45,745 nt of DNA from Oscillospiraceae bacterium (GCA_902780565.1 CACZGD010000012.1:1-45745); one strand, 5' to 3'. Counted from the first letter of the stretch, positions 8,485 to 16,379 are shown. A program made the numbers and translations. The notes: a model not told the origin generated them from the sequence alone.

Positions 8485-9879
8485 TCAGTAGCAAAGCCGC
8501 GCGATCACGTCGGCATACATTTTCGCGGTGAGCAGCATTTCGTCCACGTCGGCGTATTCGTCCGCGCCGTGGATGCGGTAATCCCTGCCCGGGAACTCCA
8601 CGCCGAAGGCGACGCCGCCCGGGATCTCGTGCACGTAGGTGCCGCCGCCGATGGCAAGGCACTCGCCCTTTTCGCCGGTGTGGTCCTCATAGACGGCAAG
8701 GCAGGTCTTCACAAGGTTGGACGTGGGCGGCACGTAGTGGACCGGGCGCATTTCGGGGTCGCCCTCATACCGGAAGCCGACGGACGCCAGCTTTTCGGCG
8801 ATCGGGTCCTTCACGTTATCCTCCGTCGCGGCGAGGGGCAGGCGCAAGTCCATGCCGCCGGTGAAGGTCTCGCCGTCGTAGGAGAGCACGCCGAAATTCA
8901 GGGTCAGCGCGCCGCTTTCCTCGTCGCGCATCTCCACGCCCAGCGCCTCGCCCTTCGTATCCCCGTGCGGGATCAGGCGGGAAAGCCCCTCCAGCGTCTC
9001 GCGCACCGCGTCGGTTTTCAGCGGCAGGGCAAGCAGGATGCGGATCAGCGCGGTCTGCGCGTTGACGCCCAGCTCCGGCTGGCTGGCGTGGGCGGTGACG
9101 CCCTTGACGAGGATGAACAGGTCCTCTCCCCGGTTTTCCAGACGGACCTCCACCCCGAGGCGGGCGGCCGTCTCGCCGACGAGCTTCGCCACGTTTTCGG
9201 CGTTCAGGTGCGAGACCAGCGCGGTGGCCTTGCCGGGCACGATGTTCTGCGTGGCGCCGCCGTCGATGCGCAGCACGCGGATGAACGCGTCCGAAACGGC
9301 GTGTTTGCGGAAGACCGGCGCGAAGCGCCCTTTTTCCAGATTGATCAGCGGGAAGGACGCGTCCGGCGACAGCGTATAGCGCAGGGCGGGACGGCGGGCG
9401 AAATAGTGGTCCATATCCTCGCTGCCGGTCTCCTCCCCGCTGCCGAGCACCAGACGCACGCCGGTTTTCGGCGCGCCCAGCACCGCCCTGCAGGCGTCCA
9501 TGGCAAGCAGCGCCGCCACGGCGGGGCCCTTGTCGTCCGTGGTCCCGCGCCCGTAAACGAGATTCCCTTCCTCGGTCATCGCATAGGGGTCATAGGTCCA
9601 GTCGTCTCCCTCCGGCACCACGTCCAGATGCGCCAGCAGCAGCATATCCGGCGCGGGACCGAGGTCCGCCTCCAGCGCGTAATTTTCATAATTGACGGGC
9701 GCGTAGCCGTGCTCCGTGAGGATTTTTTCCGCTTCGGCAAGGGCTTTCGCGCCGCCTTCGCCGAACGGCATGCTGGGGGCGGCCGACGTGCGCACGCTGT
9801 TGATCTCCACAAGCCGCCTGAGGTCAGACAGGAACAGCCCGCGCTTGCCATCGATATAATCGTTCAGGGCCTTGTTCAT
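8485..9879 (-). CDS. pepV: Sapep/PepV-type metal-dependent dipeptidase
   Basis: A 464-residue M20-family dipeptidase close to PepV/Sapep. Metal-site motifs are LLAHLDVVPEGDDW, YGRGTTDDKGP and SGEETGSEDMDHY; a late conserved His lies in GGGTYVHEIPGGVAFG. The enzyme removes N-terminal residues from dipeptides in the cytoplasm. The AAGGAG ribosome site lies inside the 3' end of the TetR gene. Middle gene of a three-gene operon. Confidence 0.92.
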   Translation of the reverse strand: MNKALNDYIDGKRGLFLSDLRRLVEINSVRTSAAPSMPFGEGGAKALAEAEKILTEHGYAPVNYENYALEADLGPAPDMLLLAHLDVVPEGDDWTYDPYAMTEEGNLVYGRGTTDDKGPAVAALLAMDACRAVLGAPKTGVRLVLGSGEETGSEDMDHYFARRPALRYTLSPDASFPLINLEKGRFAPVFRKHAVSDAFIRVLRIDGGATQNIVPGKATALVSHLNAENVAKLVGETAARLGVEVRLENRGEDLFILVKGVTAHASQPELGVNAQTALIRILLALPLKTDAVRETLEGLSRLIPHGDTKGEALGVEMRDEESGALTLNFGVLSYDGETFTGGMDLRLPLAATEDNVKDPIAEKLASVGFRYEGDPEMRPVHYVPPTSNLVKTCLAVYEDHTGEKGECLAIGGGTYVHEIPGGVAFGVEFPGRDYRIHGADEYADVDEMLLTAKMYADVIARLCY

Positions 9880-9880
9880 A

Positions 9881-10477
9881 TCACAGTTCTCCTTTTCTGC
9901 CGCTGAGGATGTAGCGGCTGCCGTAAAAATAGATATTCGTCAGAAAGACCGCCATTTCATCCGGCGGGATGATCATTCCCTCGTACATCCACGCGAGGAT
10001 CAGCTCCCAGAAGCCCGCGATGGCATAGTCGGTCAGATAGCGCTTCGGGTCCTTTTCGGAGAAGATCCGCGTTGTATCCGGGATCGCCTTCAGCAGCGCC
10101 GCCTTGATACGCTTGGCAAGGTTGTTTTTCGGGTCGTTGGACATGACGAATTTGCAGATCTTTTCGTTATCCTTGCAGAAGCGCAGATAGCGCGTCAGGT
10201 ACTGCACAAAGTCCGCGGCCGTGCCGAAGGACTCCGCGGTCATGATCACGTCCCGCTCGAACACGGAATAGATCTCATCCTGGATCTGCATGATCATATC
10301 GTCGATATCCTTATAGTAGAAATAGAACGTGGAGCGGTTGATATCCGCCATGGAGGTCAGCTCCTTCACGGTGATCTCATCCGCCGATTTCGTTTCCAGC
10401 AGCCGGAAGAGACAGTCCCGCAGCGCCTTCTTCGTGCGCTTGACGCGTCTGTCCTCGGTCTTTCGGACCTCTGTCAT
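9881..10477 (-). CDS. TetR/AcrR family transcriptional regulator
   Basis: A 198-residue regulator. Residues 10-58 form the TetR DNA-binding domain (TKKALRDCLFRLLETKSADEITVKELT, then INRSTFYFYYKDIDD). The C-terminal half resembles the DhaS/TetR_C_8 group (ILAWMYEGMIIPPDEM, VFLTNIYFYG). GGGGGAG precedes the ATG. As first gene of the operon it probably regulates itself and the two peptidase genes. Ligand unknown. Confidence 0.9.
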   Translation of the reverse strand: MTEVRKTEDRRVKRTKKALRDCLFRLLETKSADEITVKELTSMADINRSTFYFYYKDIDDMIMQIQDEIYSVFERDVIMTAESFGTAADFVQYLTRYLRFCKDNEKICKFVMSNDPKNNLAKRIKAALLKAIPDTTRIFSEKDPKRYLTDYAIAGFWELILAWMYEGMIIPPDEMAVFLTNIYFYGSRYILSGRKGEL

Positions 10478-10516
10478 ACGTGCTCCCCCTTAATACCCCG
10501 CAGGGCGCTTTTTTGT

Positions 10517-10545
10517 ATTATATCATACACAAGACGGATAAACAA
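10517..10545 (-). promoter_or_regulatory. Promoter of TetR-pepV-U32 operon
   Basis: TTGTTT (10545-10540), 17-base spacer, TATAAT (10522-10517). The overlapping GTGTATGATATAATACA is partly symmetric and could be the TetR operator (inference). Confidence 0.7.
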
Positions 10546-10636
10546 CTGTTTTTTTAAATATTCACAATGCTTTCGGCGCGCTGCAAACGGACCGGCGTTT
10601 TCCGTCGTTTTTTGCGCGACATCTTATATTTTCAAT

Positions 10637-10677
10637 AAAAAAGCAGGGACGGCAGGCGCTTGCGCCCACTGTCCCCT
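10637..10677 (-). terminator. Intrinsic terminator of the 175-aa secreted protein gene
   Basis: An interrupted stem (GTCCC 10675-10671 with GGGAC 10650-10646, plus an inner GGGCGC/GCGCC part) is followed on the minus strand by a run of T residues (10642-10637). Confidence 0.75.
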
Positions 10678-10708
10678 TCGCTTTTGTTTATGTCGGAAAA
10701 ACGACCGG

Positions 10709-11236
10709 TCAATAGCTGATCGTTATGGTAGGATAGCCGTATTCCTTCGCCCAATGGGAATCGCTAAAGCCGTAATAATTGTTTTCCCCGTAGCTTTCCT
10801 TCAGCTCAAAGGGGCTGAGCGTCATGTGCCCCTTCCGGAGATAGGACTCCACCGTCGTCGACGCTCTCCAGAACCACGCCTTTATGGTATAGGTCTTGCC
10901 CTTGACCGCGTGGAAGGTGATCGATCCGGTTTTGGAATCATAAATGTCCTTATGCGTCAGCAGGTTGCCGGCGTCGTCATAGATCTTCAATTCATACGCG
11001 CCATATACGCTTTTGTGCGTATACATCCCCGTATAAAGCTTTCCCTTCGTACAGGTCGTTTTGATTGTTTTGCTGCCGGTTTTTGTCGCCGTCCATTTGA
11101 CGGTTGCGCCGTAAGTCCCACCGTATTTGTTGCCGGAATGAAGCTTCGTTGACGCTGCCGACGCCATAACGCCGAAGCAGGAGAAAACCACCGCGACAAG
11201 ACAAAAAACGGCGACCACCTTTTTGATCGTTTTCAT
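10709..11236 (-). CDS. Small secreted protein, unknown function
   Basis: Start at ATG 11236 (MKTIKKVVAVF), supported by AAGGAAGGA upstream. The 175-residue product has a signal peptide ending near VMASAAS. The mature part is short, basic and rich in Thr, Lys, Tyr and Gly, with a predicted beta character (for example TGSITFHAVKGKTYTIKAWFW). It resembles a small beta-sandwich secreted domain, but I cannot name a family. Monocistronic, with its own consensus promoter and terminator. Confidence 0.75.
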   Translation of the reverse strand: MKTIKKVVAVFCLVAVVFSCFGVMASAASTKLHSGNKYGGTYGATVKWTATKTGSKTIKTTCTKGKLYTGMYTHKSVYGAYELKIYDDAGNLLTHKDIYDSKTGSITFHAVKGKTYTIKAWFWRASTTVESYLRKGHMTLSPFELKESYGENNYYGFSDSHWAKEYGYPTITISY

Positions 11237-11273
11237 TGTGATAATCCTTCCTTTCTTAAAACGTGACAAAGCA

Positions 11274-11302
11274 ATTATATCTGGACGCAGCACCCTTGTC
11301 AA
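11274..11302 (-). promoter_or_regulatory. Consensus sigma-A promoter
   Basis: Exact TTGACA (11302-11297), 17-base spacer, exact TATAAT (11279-11274), about 38 bases upstream of the secreted protein start. Confidence 0.9.
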
Positions 11303-11374
11303 CGGCTCAGACCGCAAACGGCTTGTTTTCGGAATATTCGGCGAACGCGGCGGCACAGACGGAAAAACGTGAAA

Positions 11375-11408
11375 AAAGAAGCGCCTCCGGCAAAAAAGCC
11401 GGAAGCGC
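11375..11408 (-). terminator. Intrinsic terminator of the HEYGH protein gene
   Basis: GCGC-A-TCCGGC type stem with one mismatch (11408-11398 with 11391-11381), loop of T residues, followed on the minus strand by TTCTTTTTTC. Confidence 0.75.
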
Positions 11409-11442
11409 CTGCGCGTATGATGAGAACATATCTGCGTCGCCC

Positions 11443-11922
11443 TCACGGGTCGTTGCGGCGCTTGAGGTTGCTCCACTTTTCGCCCCACCTGTTCGCCCAG
11501 CTTTCGCAGTAGAGCTTATAATAGGAGACGTTGTTCCTCCGGCGGTAGCCCTCGAAGAAATTGCACCAGACGGCGGAGGGGATCGCAATGACGAGCCAGT
11601 ACAGCGGCCCCAGCAGCAGGCACTGGATGGTGTGCCCGTATTCGTGGATGCGGGTGTTATAGGTCCACTGCTTATTGCGGTCCTCGGCGATGAAGATGAA
11701 CAGCCCGAGGCTCAGCCCGCCCTGCTTCCACGGGATATAGGAAATATAGGCGTTGCCGAAATGCTCGTGCCGGCAGACGGGATAGAGCAGCAGGTACACA
11801 AGGCCCCCGATCACATTCACGGGCGCGCCCCACGTCCACTGCAGCAGATAAAACAGGTACTGGCCGAGTCCCCTGGCGGCGCGCGCCTTGGGACCCAAAA
11901 CCGCGACGGTCGTTTTTTTCAT
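11443..11922 (-). CDS. Zincin-like membrane protein with HEYGH motif
   Basis: Start at ATG 11922 (MKKTTVAVL) with GGGAGGG upstream; longer in-frame readings run through intergenic repeats. The 159-residue protein has hydrophobic segments at about 28-50, 68-79 and 104-122. H93-E-Y-G-H97 is an HExxH zinc motif and E140 (CESWANRWG) is a plausible third ligand. This matches a poorly described group of small membrane-associated zincins with HEYGH and a late (T/C)E..AN motif. Whether it is an active protease is unknown. It has its own promoter and terminator. Confidence 0.7.
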   Translation of the reverse strand: MKKTTVAVLGPKARAARGLGQYLFYLLQWTWGAPVNVIGGLVYLLLYPVCRHEHFGNAYISYIPWKQGGLSLGLFIFIAEDRNKQWTYNTRIHEYGHTIQCLLLGPLYWLVIAIPSAVWCNFFEGYRRRNNVSYYKLYCESWANRWGEKWSNLKRRNDP

Positions 11923-11953
11923 GATGATCCCTCCCTGATTTGATTCTGCTTTC

Positions 11954-11982
11954 AGTATAACCGATGCAAAGCCGGAATGCAA
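11954..11982 (-). promoter_or_regulatory. Promoter of the HEYGH protein gene
   Basis: TTGCAT (11982-11977), 17-base spacer, TATACT (11959-11954). Confidence 0.7.
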
Positions 11983-12290
11983 GCGCTTTTTTGCGCCGCG
12001 CGCGGCGGGGACGCGGATGCACGGGAATTCACGCAAAATGCGGAATGCAAAACACAAAATTTCGGGACCTGCGATTTTAATATAGCGACAGGCAGGAGCC
12101 TGTTGGGGGACGGAGCCGGGCGGCGGTTTTTTGTAGGGGGCGGCGTCCCCGACGCCCCGCGTGGAATACGGGACCGGGTCCCAATCCGCCGGTAGGGTCG
12201 CAGTGTCCCCGGCTCCTGCCCTCTGTGTCCCTGACCTCTGACCCCTGATCCCTGGCCCCTGGTCCCTGGCCCCTGGTCCCTGGCCCCTGG
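11983..12290 (-). other. Gene-free region with low-complexity DNA
   Basis: I see no credible gene here. The longer open frames are GC-biased artefacts without ribosome sites. The right end holds a CCTGG-rich repeat. Confidence 0.6.
12249..12290. repeat. Three tandem copies of a 14-bp repeat
   Basis: TCCCTGGCCCCTGG occurs exactly three times at 12249, 12263 and 12277, preceded by degenerate relatives (CCCTGACCTCTGACCCCTGA). It ends at the A-tract of the 5S terminator. Likely a slippage-prone microsatellite. Confidence 0.9.
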
Positions 12291-12320
12291 AAAAAAAACA
12301 GAGCACACTTCCGTGTGCTC
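12291..12320 (-). terminator. Intrinsic terminator following 5S rRNA remnant
   Basis: Perfect 8-bp stem GAGCACAC/GTGTGCTC with a 4-base loop, then TG and eight T residues on the minus strand. Its position just after the 5S 3' end is that of an rRNA operon terminator. Confidence 0.88.
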
Positions 12321-12326
12321 CTTTGT

Positions 12327-12422
12327 GTCGGCGACGACCTATCTTCCCGGGCAGCTGCCCGCCAAGTATTTTCGGCGCAGTTGAGCTTAACTACCGTGTT
12401 CGGGATGGGAACGGGTGGGACC
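12327..12422 (-). rRNA. rrf: 5S rRNA remnant lacking its 5' end
   Basis: On the minus strand the sequence from GGTCCCACCCGTTCCCATCC through ACACGGTAGTTAAGCTC, GCGCCGAAAATACTTGG and GGGAAGATAGGTCG to GTCGCCGACA is unmistakably 5S rRNA. About 96 nt are present. The first ~20 nt are missing: upstream of GGTCCC the sequence is AAAAAAAGGACTTA, which cannot pair with the 3' strand GGTCGTCGCCGACA (helix I) or with CTCAACTG (helix II). No 23S, 16S or rRNA promoter is present. It is therefore a truncated, probably non-functional copy or the scar of a lost rRNA operon. A misassembly cannot be excluded. Confidence 0.85.
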
Positions 12423-12518
12423 TAAGTCCTTTTTTTCGATTTTTCGCGTTTTTCGGCAAAAAAATCCGAAAAGAATTGAAAATCACGTTGTGAAATCCTT
12501 AAGAACCGTTTAATCTTC

Positions 12519-12547
12519 TTGTTTTTTTCAACCCGGCGTGATAGACT
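12519..12547 (+). promoter_or_regulatory. Promoter of the YdcF-family gene
   Basis: TTGTTT (12519-12524), 17-base spacer, TAGACT (12542-12547) preceded by an extended -10 TGA. About 30 bases upstream of the ATG. Confidence 0.5.
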
Positions 12548-12577
12548 GTGTTCATGCAACGTAAGGGGGAGAGAAAC

Positions 12578-13399
12578 ATGAAACGCGCATACATTTCCCG
12601 GCTGCTGCCGAAGGAACGGGGCAAACGGGTCCTGACGCTCCTGCTCCTGCTGCTGTTCGGCGCGTCGTGGTCCTGGTTCTTTTTGCCGGTGCCGATCTAC
12701 GGGGTGCTGAACATCGGCAACGGCGCGGGGATGCTGCTGTTCGGCGGGGCGTTCCTGGCGACGCTGTTCCAAACGCGCCTGAAGGTCCGCCTGAAGCAGG
12801 CGTGGGGCAAAAAAAGCGGGAAGCTGCTGCTCACCGCGTTTGCCGTGTGCCTGCTTTCGGGACTGACGCTTTCCGGCGTGCTGGTGGGCAAGGTCGTTTC
12901 CGCCGCCGCGAACACGCCGCCCGCCGCGGAAGAGCGCGTAACCGCCGTGCTGTTAGGCTGTCAGGTGCGGGAGGACGGGCAGCCGAGCCTGATGCTCTAT
13001 CGCCGTTTACAGGCGACGAAGGCTTATCTTGACGCGCACCCGAACGTCAAGGTGATCCTCTCCGGCGGGCAGGGGGACGACGAGCCGATCACGGAGGCCG
13101 CGTGCATGAAAACGTGGCTGACGGACGCGGGCGTGGACCCTGCGCGGCTGCTGACGGAGGATGCGGCGACCTCCACCTATGAAAACCTCAGGTTTTCGGC
13201 GGCGATCGTGGAGGCGCAGGGCCTGCCGGGGACGCTTGTGATCATTACGAACGAGTTCCATCAGTTCCGCGCCGCCATGCTGGCAAAGAACCTCGGCTAC
13301 GACTGCTACGCCGTGAACGGGCCCTCCCCCGTCGTGCTGCTGCCGACCTACGTGCTGCGCGAGGTGTTCGGCATCGTGTACGAAAAGCTGTTCCGGTAA
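12578..13399 (+). CDS. YdcF/SanA family membrane protein (DUF218)
   Basis: Start at ATG 12578 (MKRAYISRLL) with AAGGGGGAGAG upstream. The 273-residue protein has two or three N-terminal membrane helices (about 20-40, 45-62, 85-105) and a DUF218 domain from residue ~125. Motifs are VLLGCQVREDGQPS, LSGGQGDDEPITEA, EDAATSTYENLRFSA and IITNEFHQFRAAML. Relatives (ElyC, SanA, YdcF) act in envelope and peptidoglycan homeostasis; the exact activity is unsettled. It converges on the VanY-like gene across a shared terminator. Confidence 0.9.
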   Translation: MKRAYISRLLPKERGKRVLTLLLLLLFGASWSWFFLPVPIYGVLNIGNGAGMLLFGGAFLATLFQTRLKVRLKQAWGKKSGKLLLTAFAVCLLSGLTLSGVLVGKVVSAAANTPPAAEERVTAVLLGCQVREDGQPSLMLYRRLQATKAYLDAHPNVKVILSGGQGDDEPITEAACMKTWLTDAGVDPARLLTEDAATSTYENLRFSAAIVEAQGLPGTLVIITNEFHQFRAAMLAKNLGYDCYAVNGPSPVVLLPTYVLREVFGIVYEKLFR

Positions 13400-13418
13400 G
13401 CCTTCACAGACAGGTCAA

Positions 13419-13453
13419 AACGCCCCCCGGGAGCCGGAGGGCGTTGCTTTTTT
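13419..13453. terminator. Bidirectional intrinsic terminator
   Basis: AACGCCC (13419-13425) pairs with GGGCGTT (13439-13445), with further inner pairing. GCTTTTTT follows on the plus strand; on the minus strand TTTTGACC follows. It separates convergent genes. Confidence 0.8.
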
Positions 13454-13455
13454 GC

Positions 13456-14289
13456 TCAGTCCGCGTAGACGGAGGTGACGCCGAAAAATTCCTCGAGGCA
13501 CAGGCCGCTGGCGTGGACCTCGGCGGCGAGGCCCTTGCCGAGGTAGCGGATGTGCCACGGCTCATACATATAGCCGGTGATATCCTGCTTATCCTGCGCG
13601 TAGCGGATGACGAAGCCGTATTCGTGCGCGTGGGCCGCCAGCCACTGCCCCTCGGGCGTGAAGGCAAAGTCGTACTCCAAGGAATTCACGTCGATGGCAA
13701 GGCCGGTCTGGTGCTCGGAATGCCCCGGCCGCGCGGAATAGGTATCCGCCGCGGCGACGCCGTCCTGGGCGCAGTAGCGGGCGTAAAGCCCCTGCTGCGT
13801 GGAATAGGACCGGTAGCCCGACACGATCCAGAGCGAAAGCCCCTCGGCGGCGGCAGCCGCCTTCAGCTCGTCATACGCCGCGTCGCATTCCGGGGTCAGC
13901 CCGCCGGGACCGTAGTCCTCCGGCAGCGTATAGGTCTTGTTCGCAAGGATCACGTCCCCGTACTGTGTTTCAACGTAGGTCACGCCGTCGCGCACGAAGA
14001 TGGGATAGCCCTTTGCGGTCGTGCCCTGATACACACGCCCATCCGTGGGCGCGGCGGTGGTGGGCTCGGTGGTCGGCGCGGTGGTGGCTTCGGTTGTGGG
14101 GACCGTGGTAGGCGCATCGGTGGTGGGCGCGGCGCTTGCGGGCGCGGCAACGTCCGTGACGGCGGCGCCGCCCATGGCAGGCGAAAGCGTTAAGGTATCG
14201 ATCTCGGCGTTCAGCCCGCGGAACATGGTGCAGCCGCACAGCGACGTGACGGCAAGCCCCGCGGCGACGATCCCGATCCATTTTTTCAT
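13456..14289 (-). CDS. vanY: VanY-type D-alanyl-D-alanine carboxypeptidase lipoprotein
   Basis: Start at ATG 14289 (MKKWIGIVAAG), AAGGAAGG upstream. The 277-residue product has a lipoprotein signal (VTSLCGCTMF), a Thr/Pro/Ala-rich linker (about residues 50-75), and a C-terminal M15B/VanY peptidase domain. Zinc motif SxHxxGLAIDV appears as HSEHQTGLAIDV, plus the later EPWHIRYLG; WIVSGYRSYSTQQ is also typical. It trims the terminal D-Ala of peptidoglycan stem peptides outside the membrane. No VanRS or ligase genes lie nearby, so this is cell-wall maintenance rather than a vancomycin cluster. Confidence 0.92.
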   Translation of the reverse strand: MKKWIGIVAAGLAVTSLCGCTMFRGLNAEIDTLTLSPAMGGAAVTDVAAPASAAPTTDAPTTVPTTEATTAPTTEPTTAAPTDGRVYQGTTAKGYPIFVRDGVTYVETQYGDVILANKTYTLPEDYGPGGLTPECDAAYDELKAAAAAEGLSLWIVSGYRSYSTQQGLYARYCAQDGVAAADTYSARPGHSEHQTGLAIDVNSLEYDFAFTPEGQWLAAHAHEYGFVIRYAQDKQDITGYMYEPWHIRYLGKGLAAEVHASGLCLEEFFGVTSVYAD

Positions 14290-14351
14290 AGTATCAGCCT
14301 TCCTTGTGAAACGATCGGCGCGGCTCTCTTCCCAAAGCCGGACCAAAGCTC

Positions 14352-14381
14352 ATTATACCGCGAAGACGCGCGCTTTGTCAA
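14352..14381 (-). promoter_or_regulatory. Promoter of the VanY-like gene
   Basis: Exact TTGACA (14381-14376), 18-base spacer, exact TATAAT (14357-14352). Confidence 0.8.
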
Positions 14382-14386
14382 GGGGA

Positions 14387-14438
14387 CGAACCGAATTTTC
14401 GGCGTTCTTCGTCCGAACCGAATTTTCGGCGTTCTTCG
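14387..14438. repeat. 27-bp tandem duplication with internal palindrome
   Basis: A 25-base segment at 14387-14411 recurs at 14414-14438 (period 27). Each copy contains CCGAATTTTCGG, a small inverted repeat. It lies just upstream of the -35 of the VanY-like gene and could be a paired operator or a chance duplication. Confidence 0.7.
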
Positions 14439-14453
14439 CGGGGAACGGCAAAG

Positions 14454-14493
14454 AAAAACCGCCGGGGCCGCGTCGCGTTGCGGAGCCCCGGCG
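14454..14493 (-). terminator. Intrinsic terminator of the LCAT-like gene
   Basis: Long GC stem on the minus strand (CCGCCGGGGC...GCCCCGGCGG with inner CCGC/GCGG) followed by TTTTT (14458-14454). Confidence 0.85.
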
Positions 14494-14581
14494 GCTGTGC
14501 GTCGGAAGGGATCGCCGTCCGCTCCCGGGTCCCCGGTCGGCAAGGCGGCGGGCGGGTCGGGCAAACGGACGGATCGGCCGT

Positions 14582-16282
14582 TTATTTCCGAAAGAGCTTG
14601 TCGAACAGGGCGCGCAGCCAGCCGAACCATGCCTTGATCGCCTTGATCACCTTCTGGAAGGGGTTGGCGTTTTTGGCGCTGTCGTCCGCCTCCCAGTTCT
14701 CGGTATCGCAGTTATCGGGCGTCATGGCTTCGATCTCGCCGTCGCTGTCCTCATCGGGGTTCGTGTAGGAATACACCACGAAGCGGGACGGCCAGCAGGA
14801 ATCCTTCACGGTGAGCTGCTCCTTGGAGGAGGCGATATCGTACAGCAGGCGCAGCTCCCAGTCGGACCAGTTGGAGTGGCTGGAGCCCTTGATGAACCAG
14901 GTGCTTTCGGGGAACAGGCAGGTGGAAGCGTCGATCTGCCCGTCGGGGGAGAGATAGTCGCCGAAGCCCGCTTCTCTGCGCGCGGCGAGATACTCGTCGG
15001 ACAGGTCCTCGTAGATCGTGCCGGTGGTCGCGCCGAAGGAGGAACGGCCGACGGACGCGAACTGGTCGGAGATCAGATAGTTCGTCTCACAGATGGGCAG
15101 GGTCTGGAAGCCGTATTTCGAGATCACGCCGAAATGCACGCCGCTCTCGACGGCGCCGGTGAGGATCTCGGGGACGTGCTGGCGCACGACGGTATTATAA
15201 TTTTCGATCTTTGCGATCAGCCCGGCGTATTCGGTCCGCTTTTCGCTGTCCTCCGGCCCGAAGACGTATTCCATGGCGGTATCGTAATCCTCGGGGGAGA
15301 CGCACGCCCAGTAGCTCGGCCAGGTATAGAAGGTGGACAGCGCGAGCGCGGAGGTCGCGCCCTTGACGATGCGGTAATACACCAGTTTTTTCGGAATGGC
15401 GAGCATATTGTCCAGAAGCCCCGTGTCGGCGACCATATCGAGCGTGACGTTCACGAATTCATCCACGTTGAACATGCCGATGGCGTTGCAGTCCCGCAGC
15501 GCCCGGTTGATGGCGGCCGCGTCGATATTGAATTTGCCGCTGATAGCTTCGCTGAGCATTTCGGCGCCCATGGTCACGCTGCCGTCGTAGGCGACGCCGC
15601 GGACGTGCGCCGCCGCGTGCTCGGGATACACGGCAAGATATGCCGTGACCACGTTCGTGCCGAGGCAGCTTGCGATGATGCCCACCTGCTCGCAGCCGGT
15701 GGAGGCGAGGATGTCGTCAATGTAGGCTTTGAGTTCGGCAGCGGACTCGAGGGGATCCAGCCGCCAGTCGTAGTAGAACCAATATCTGTCCTGCACGTAG
15801 TACTTCACGCCGTCCGGGGTCCTCCAAGCCTGATCGTGATGGCGCACATTCTCCATCTTTTCGATCCGCTCGGGGCGCAGCCCGGTGCCGTACTGCGGGT
15901 TGCCGTTCTTATCCAGCAGGGAATGCTCGAACAGCTCACCGATCTCCTTCTGCAGGTTCTCGTAATACGGGTCCCAATTGTTGAACATCAGCCCCTGGAT
16001 CAGGAAGGGCTTCAGGATGTTGGCGATGGAACGGTACGTCTCCTTGTCGTCGCCGTCGTCATCGTCGTTCTTGAACACGGACCCGATATCCTTGTAATGG
16101 AACACCTTGTTGCCGTCCTCGTCGATCAGCTTTTCACCGTCGCCGGAGATTCTTATGATCGGGATATCGCTGAGACTCTGCGAGATCCACTCGGTCGGCT
16201 TCGCGATCGCGGGCAGGCAAAGAGCGCCCACCAGCAGGACCGTGAGAAGCAGCGCCGTGATTTTTTTGAAGGATTTTTTCAT
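14582..16282 (-). CDS. Secreted LCAT-like alpha/beta hydrolase with Cys at nucleophile position
   Basis: A 566-residue secreted protein: signal peptide (KKITALLLTVLLVGALCLPAIA), Asp-rich segment near 73-80, then an alpha/beta-hydrolase fold like lecithin:cholesterol acyltransferases (FYYDWRLDPLESAAELKAYI). The nucleophile elbow reads I-I-A-S-C206-L-G-T-N; aligned to G-x-S-x-G, Cys206 occupies the serine position. Near the C-terminus SPDGQIDAS and FIKGSSHSNW supply the expected Asp and His. The C-terminal tail ends with basic amphipathic helices. Substrate unknown; an extracellular lipid or ester is likely for the fold. AGGAGG lies 6 bases before the ATG; monocistronic. Confidence 0.8.
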   Translation of the reverse strand: MKKSFKKITALLLTVLLVGALCLPAIAKPTEWISQSLSDIPIIRISGDGEKLIDEDGNKVFHYKDIGSVFKNDDDDGDDKETYRSIANILKPFLIQGLMFNNWDPYYENLQKEIGELFEHSLLDKNGNPQYGTGLRPERIEKMENVRHHDQAWRTPDGVKYYVQDRYWFYYDWRLDPLESAAELKAYIDDILASTGCEQVGIIASCLGTNVVTAYLAVYPEHAAAHVRGVAYDGSVTMGAEMLSEAISGKFNIDAAAINRALRDCNAIGMFNVDEFVNVTLDMVADTGLLDNMLAIPKKLVYYRIVKGATSALALSTFYTWPSYWACVSPEDYDTAMEYVFGPEDSEKRTEYAGLIAKIENYNTVVRQHVPEILTGAVESGVHFGVISKYGFQTLPICETNYLISDQFASVGRSSFGATTGTIYEDLSDEYLAARREAGFGDYLSPDGQIDASTCLFPESTWFIKGSSHSNWSDWELRLLYDIASSKEQLTVKDSCWPSRFVVYSYTNPDEDSDGEIEAMTPDNCDTENWEADDSAKNANPFQKVIKAIKAWFGWLRALFDKLFRK

Positions 16283-16315
16283 AACAGCCTCCTGTTACTA
16301 AAGATTATACTCCTC

Positions 16316-16344
16316 ATTATACAGGACTCCGCCCCGTTTTACAA
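16316..16344 (-). promoter_or_regulatory. Promoter of the LCAT-like gene
   Basis: TTGTAA (16344-16339), 17-base spacer, exact TATAAT (16321-16316). Confidence 0.8.
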
Positions 16345-16379
16345 GCGCGAAAGCGGTTTTTTGAATTATTTTTTATTTT

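Noticed and set aside
12327-12422. Complete functional 5S rRNA gene
   Set aside because: The 5' strand of helices I and II is absent, so the fold cannot close.
13456-14289. Vancomycin-resistance cluster
   Set aside because: Only a VanY-type carboxypeptidase is present, without VanHAX, VanRS or a ligase nearby.
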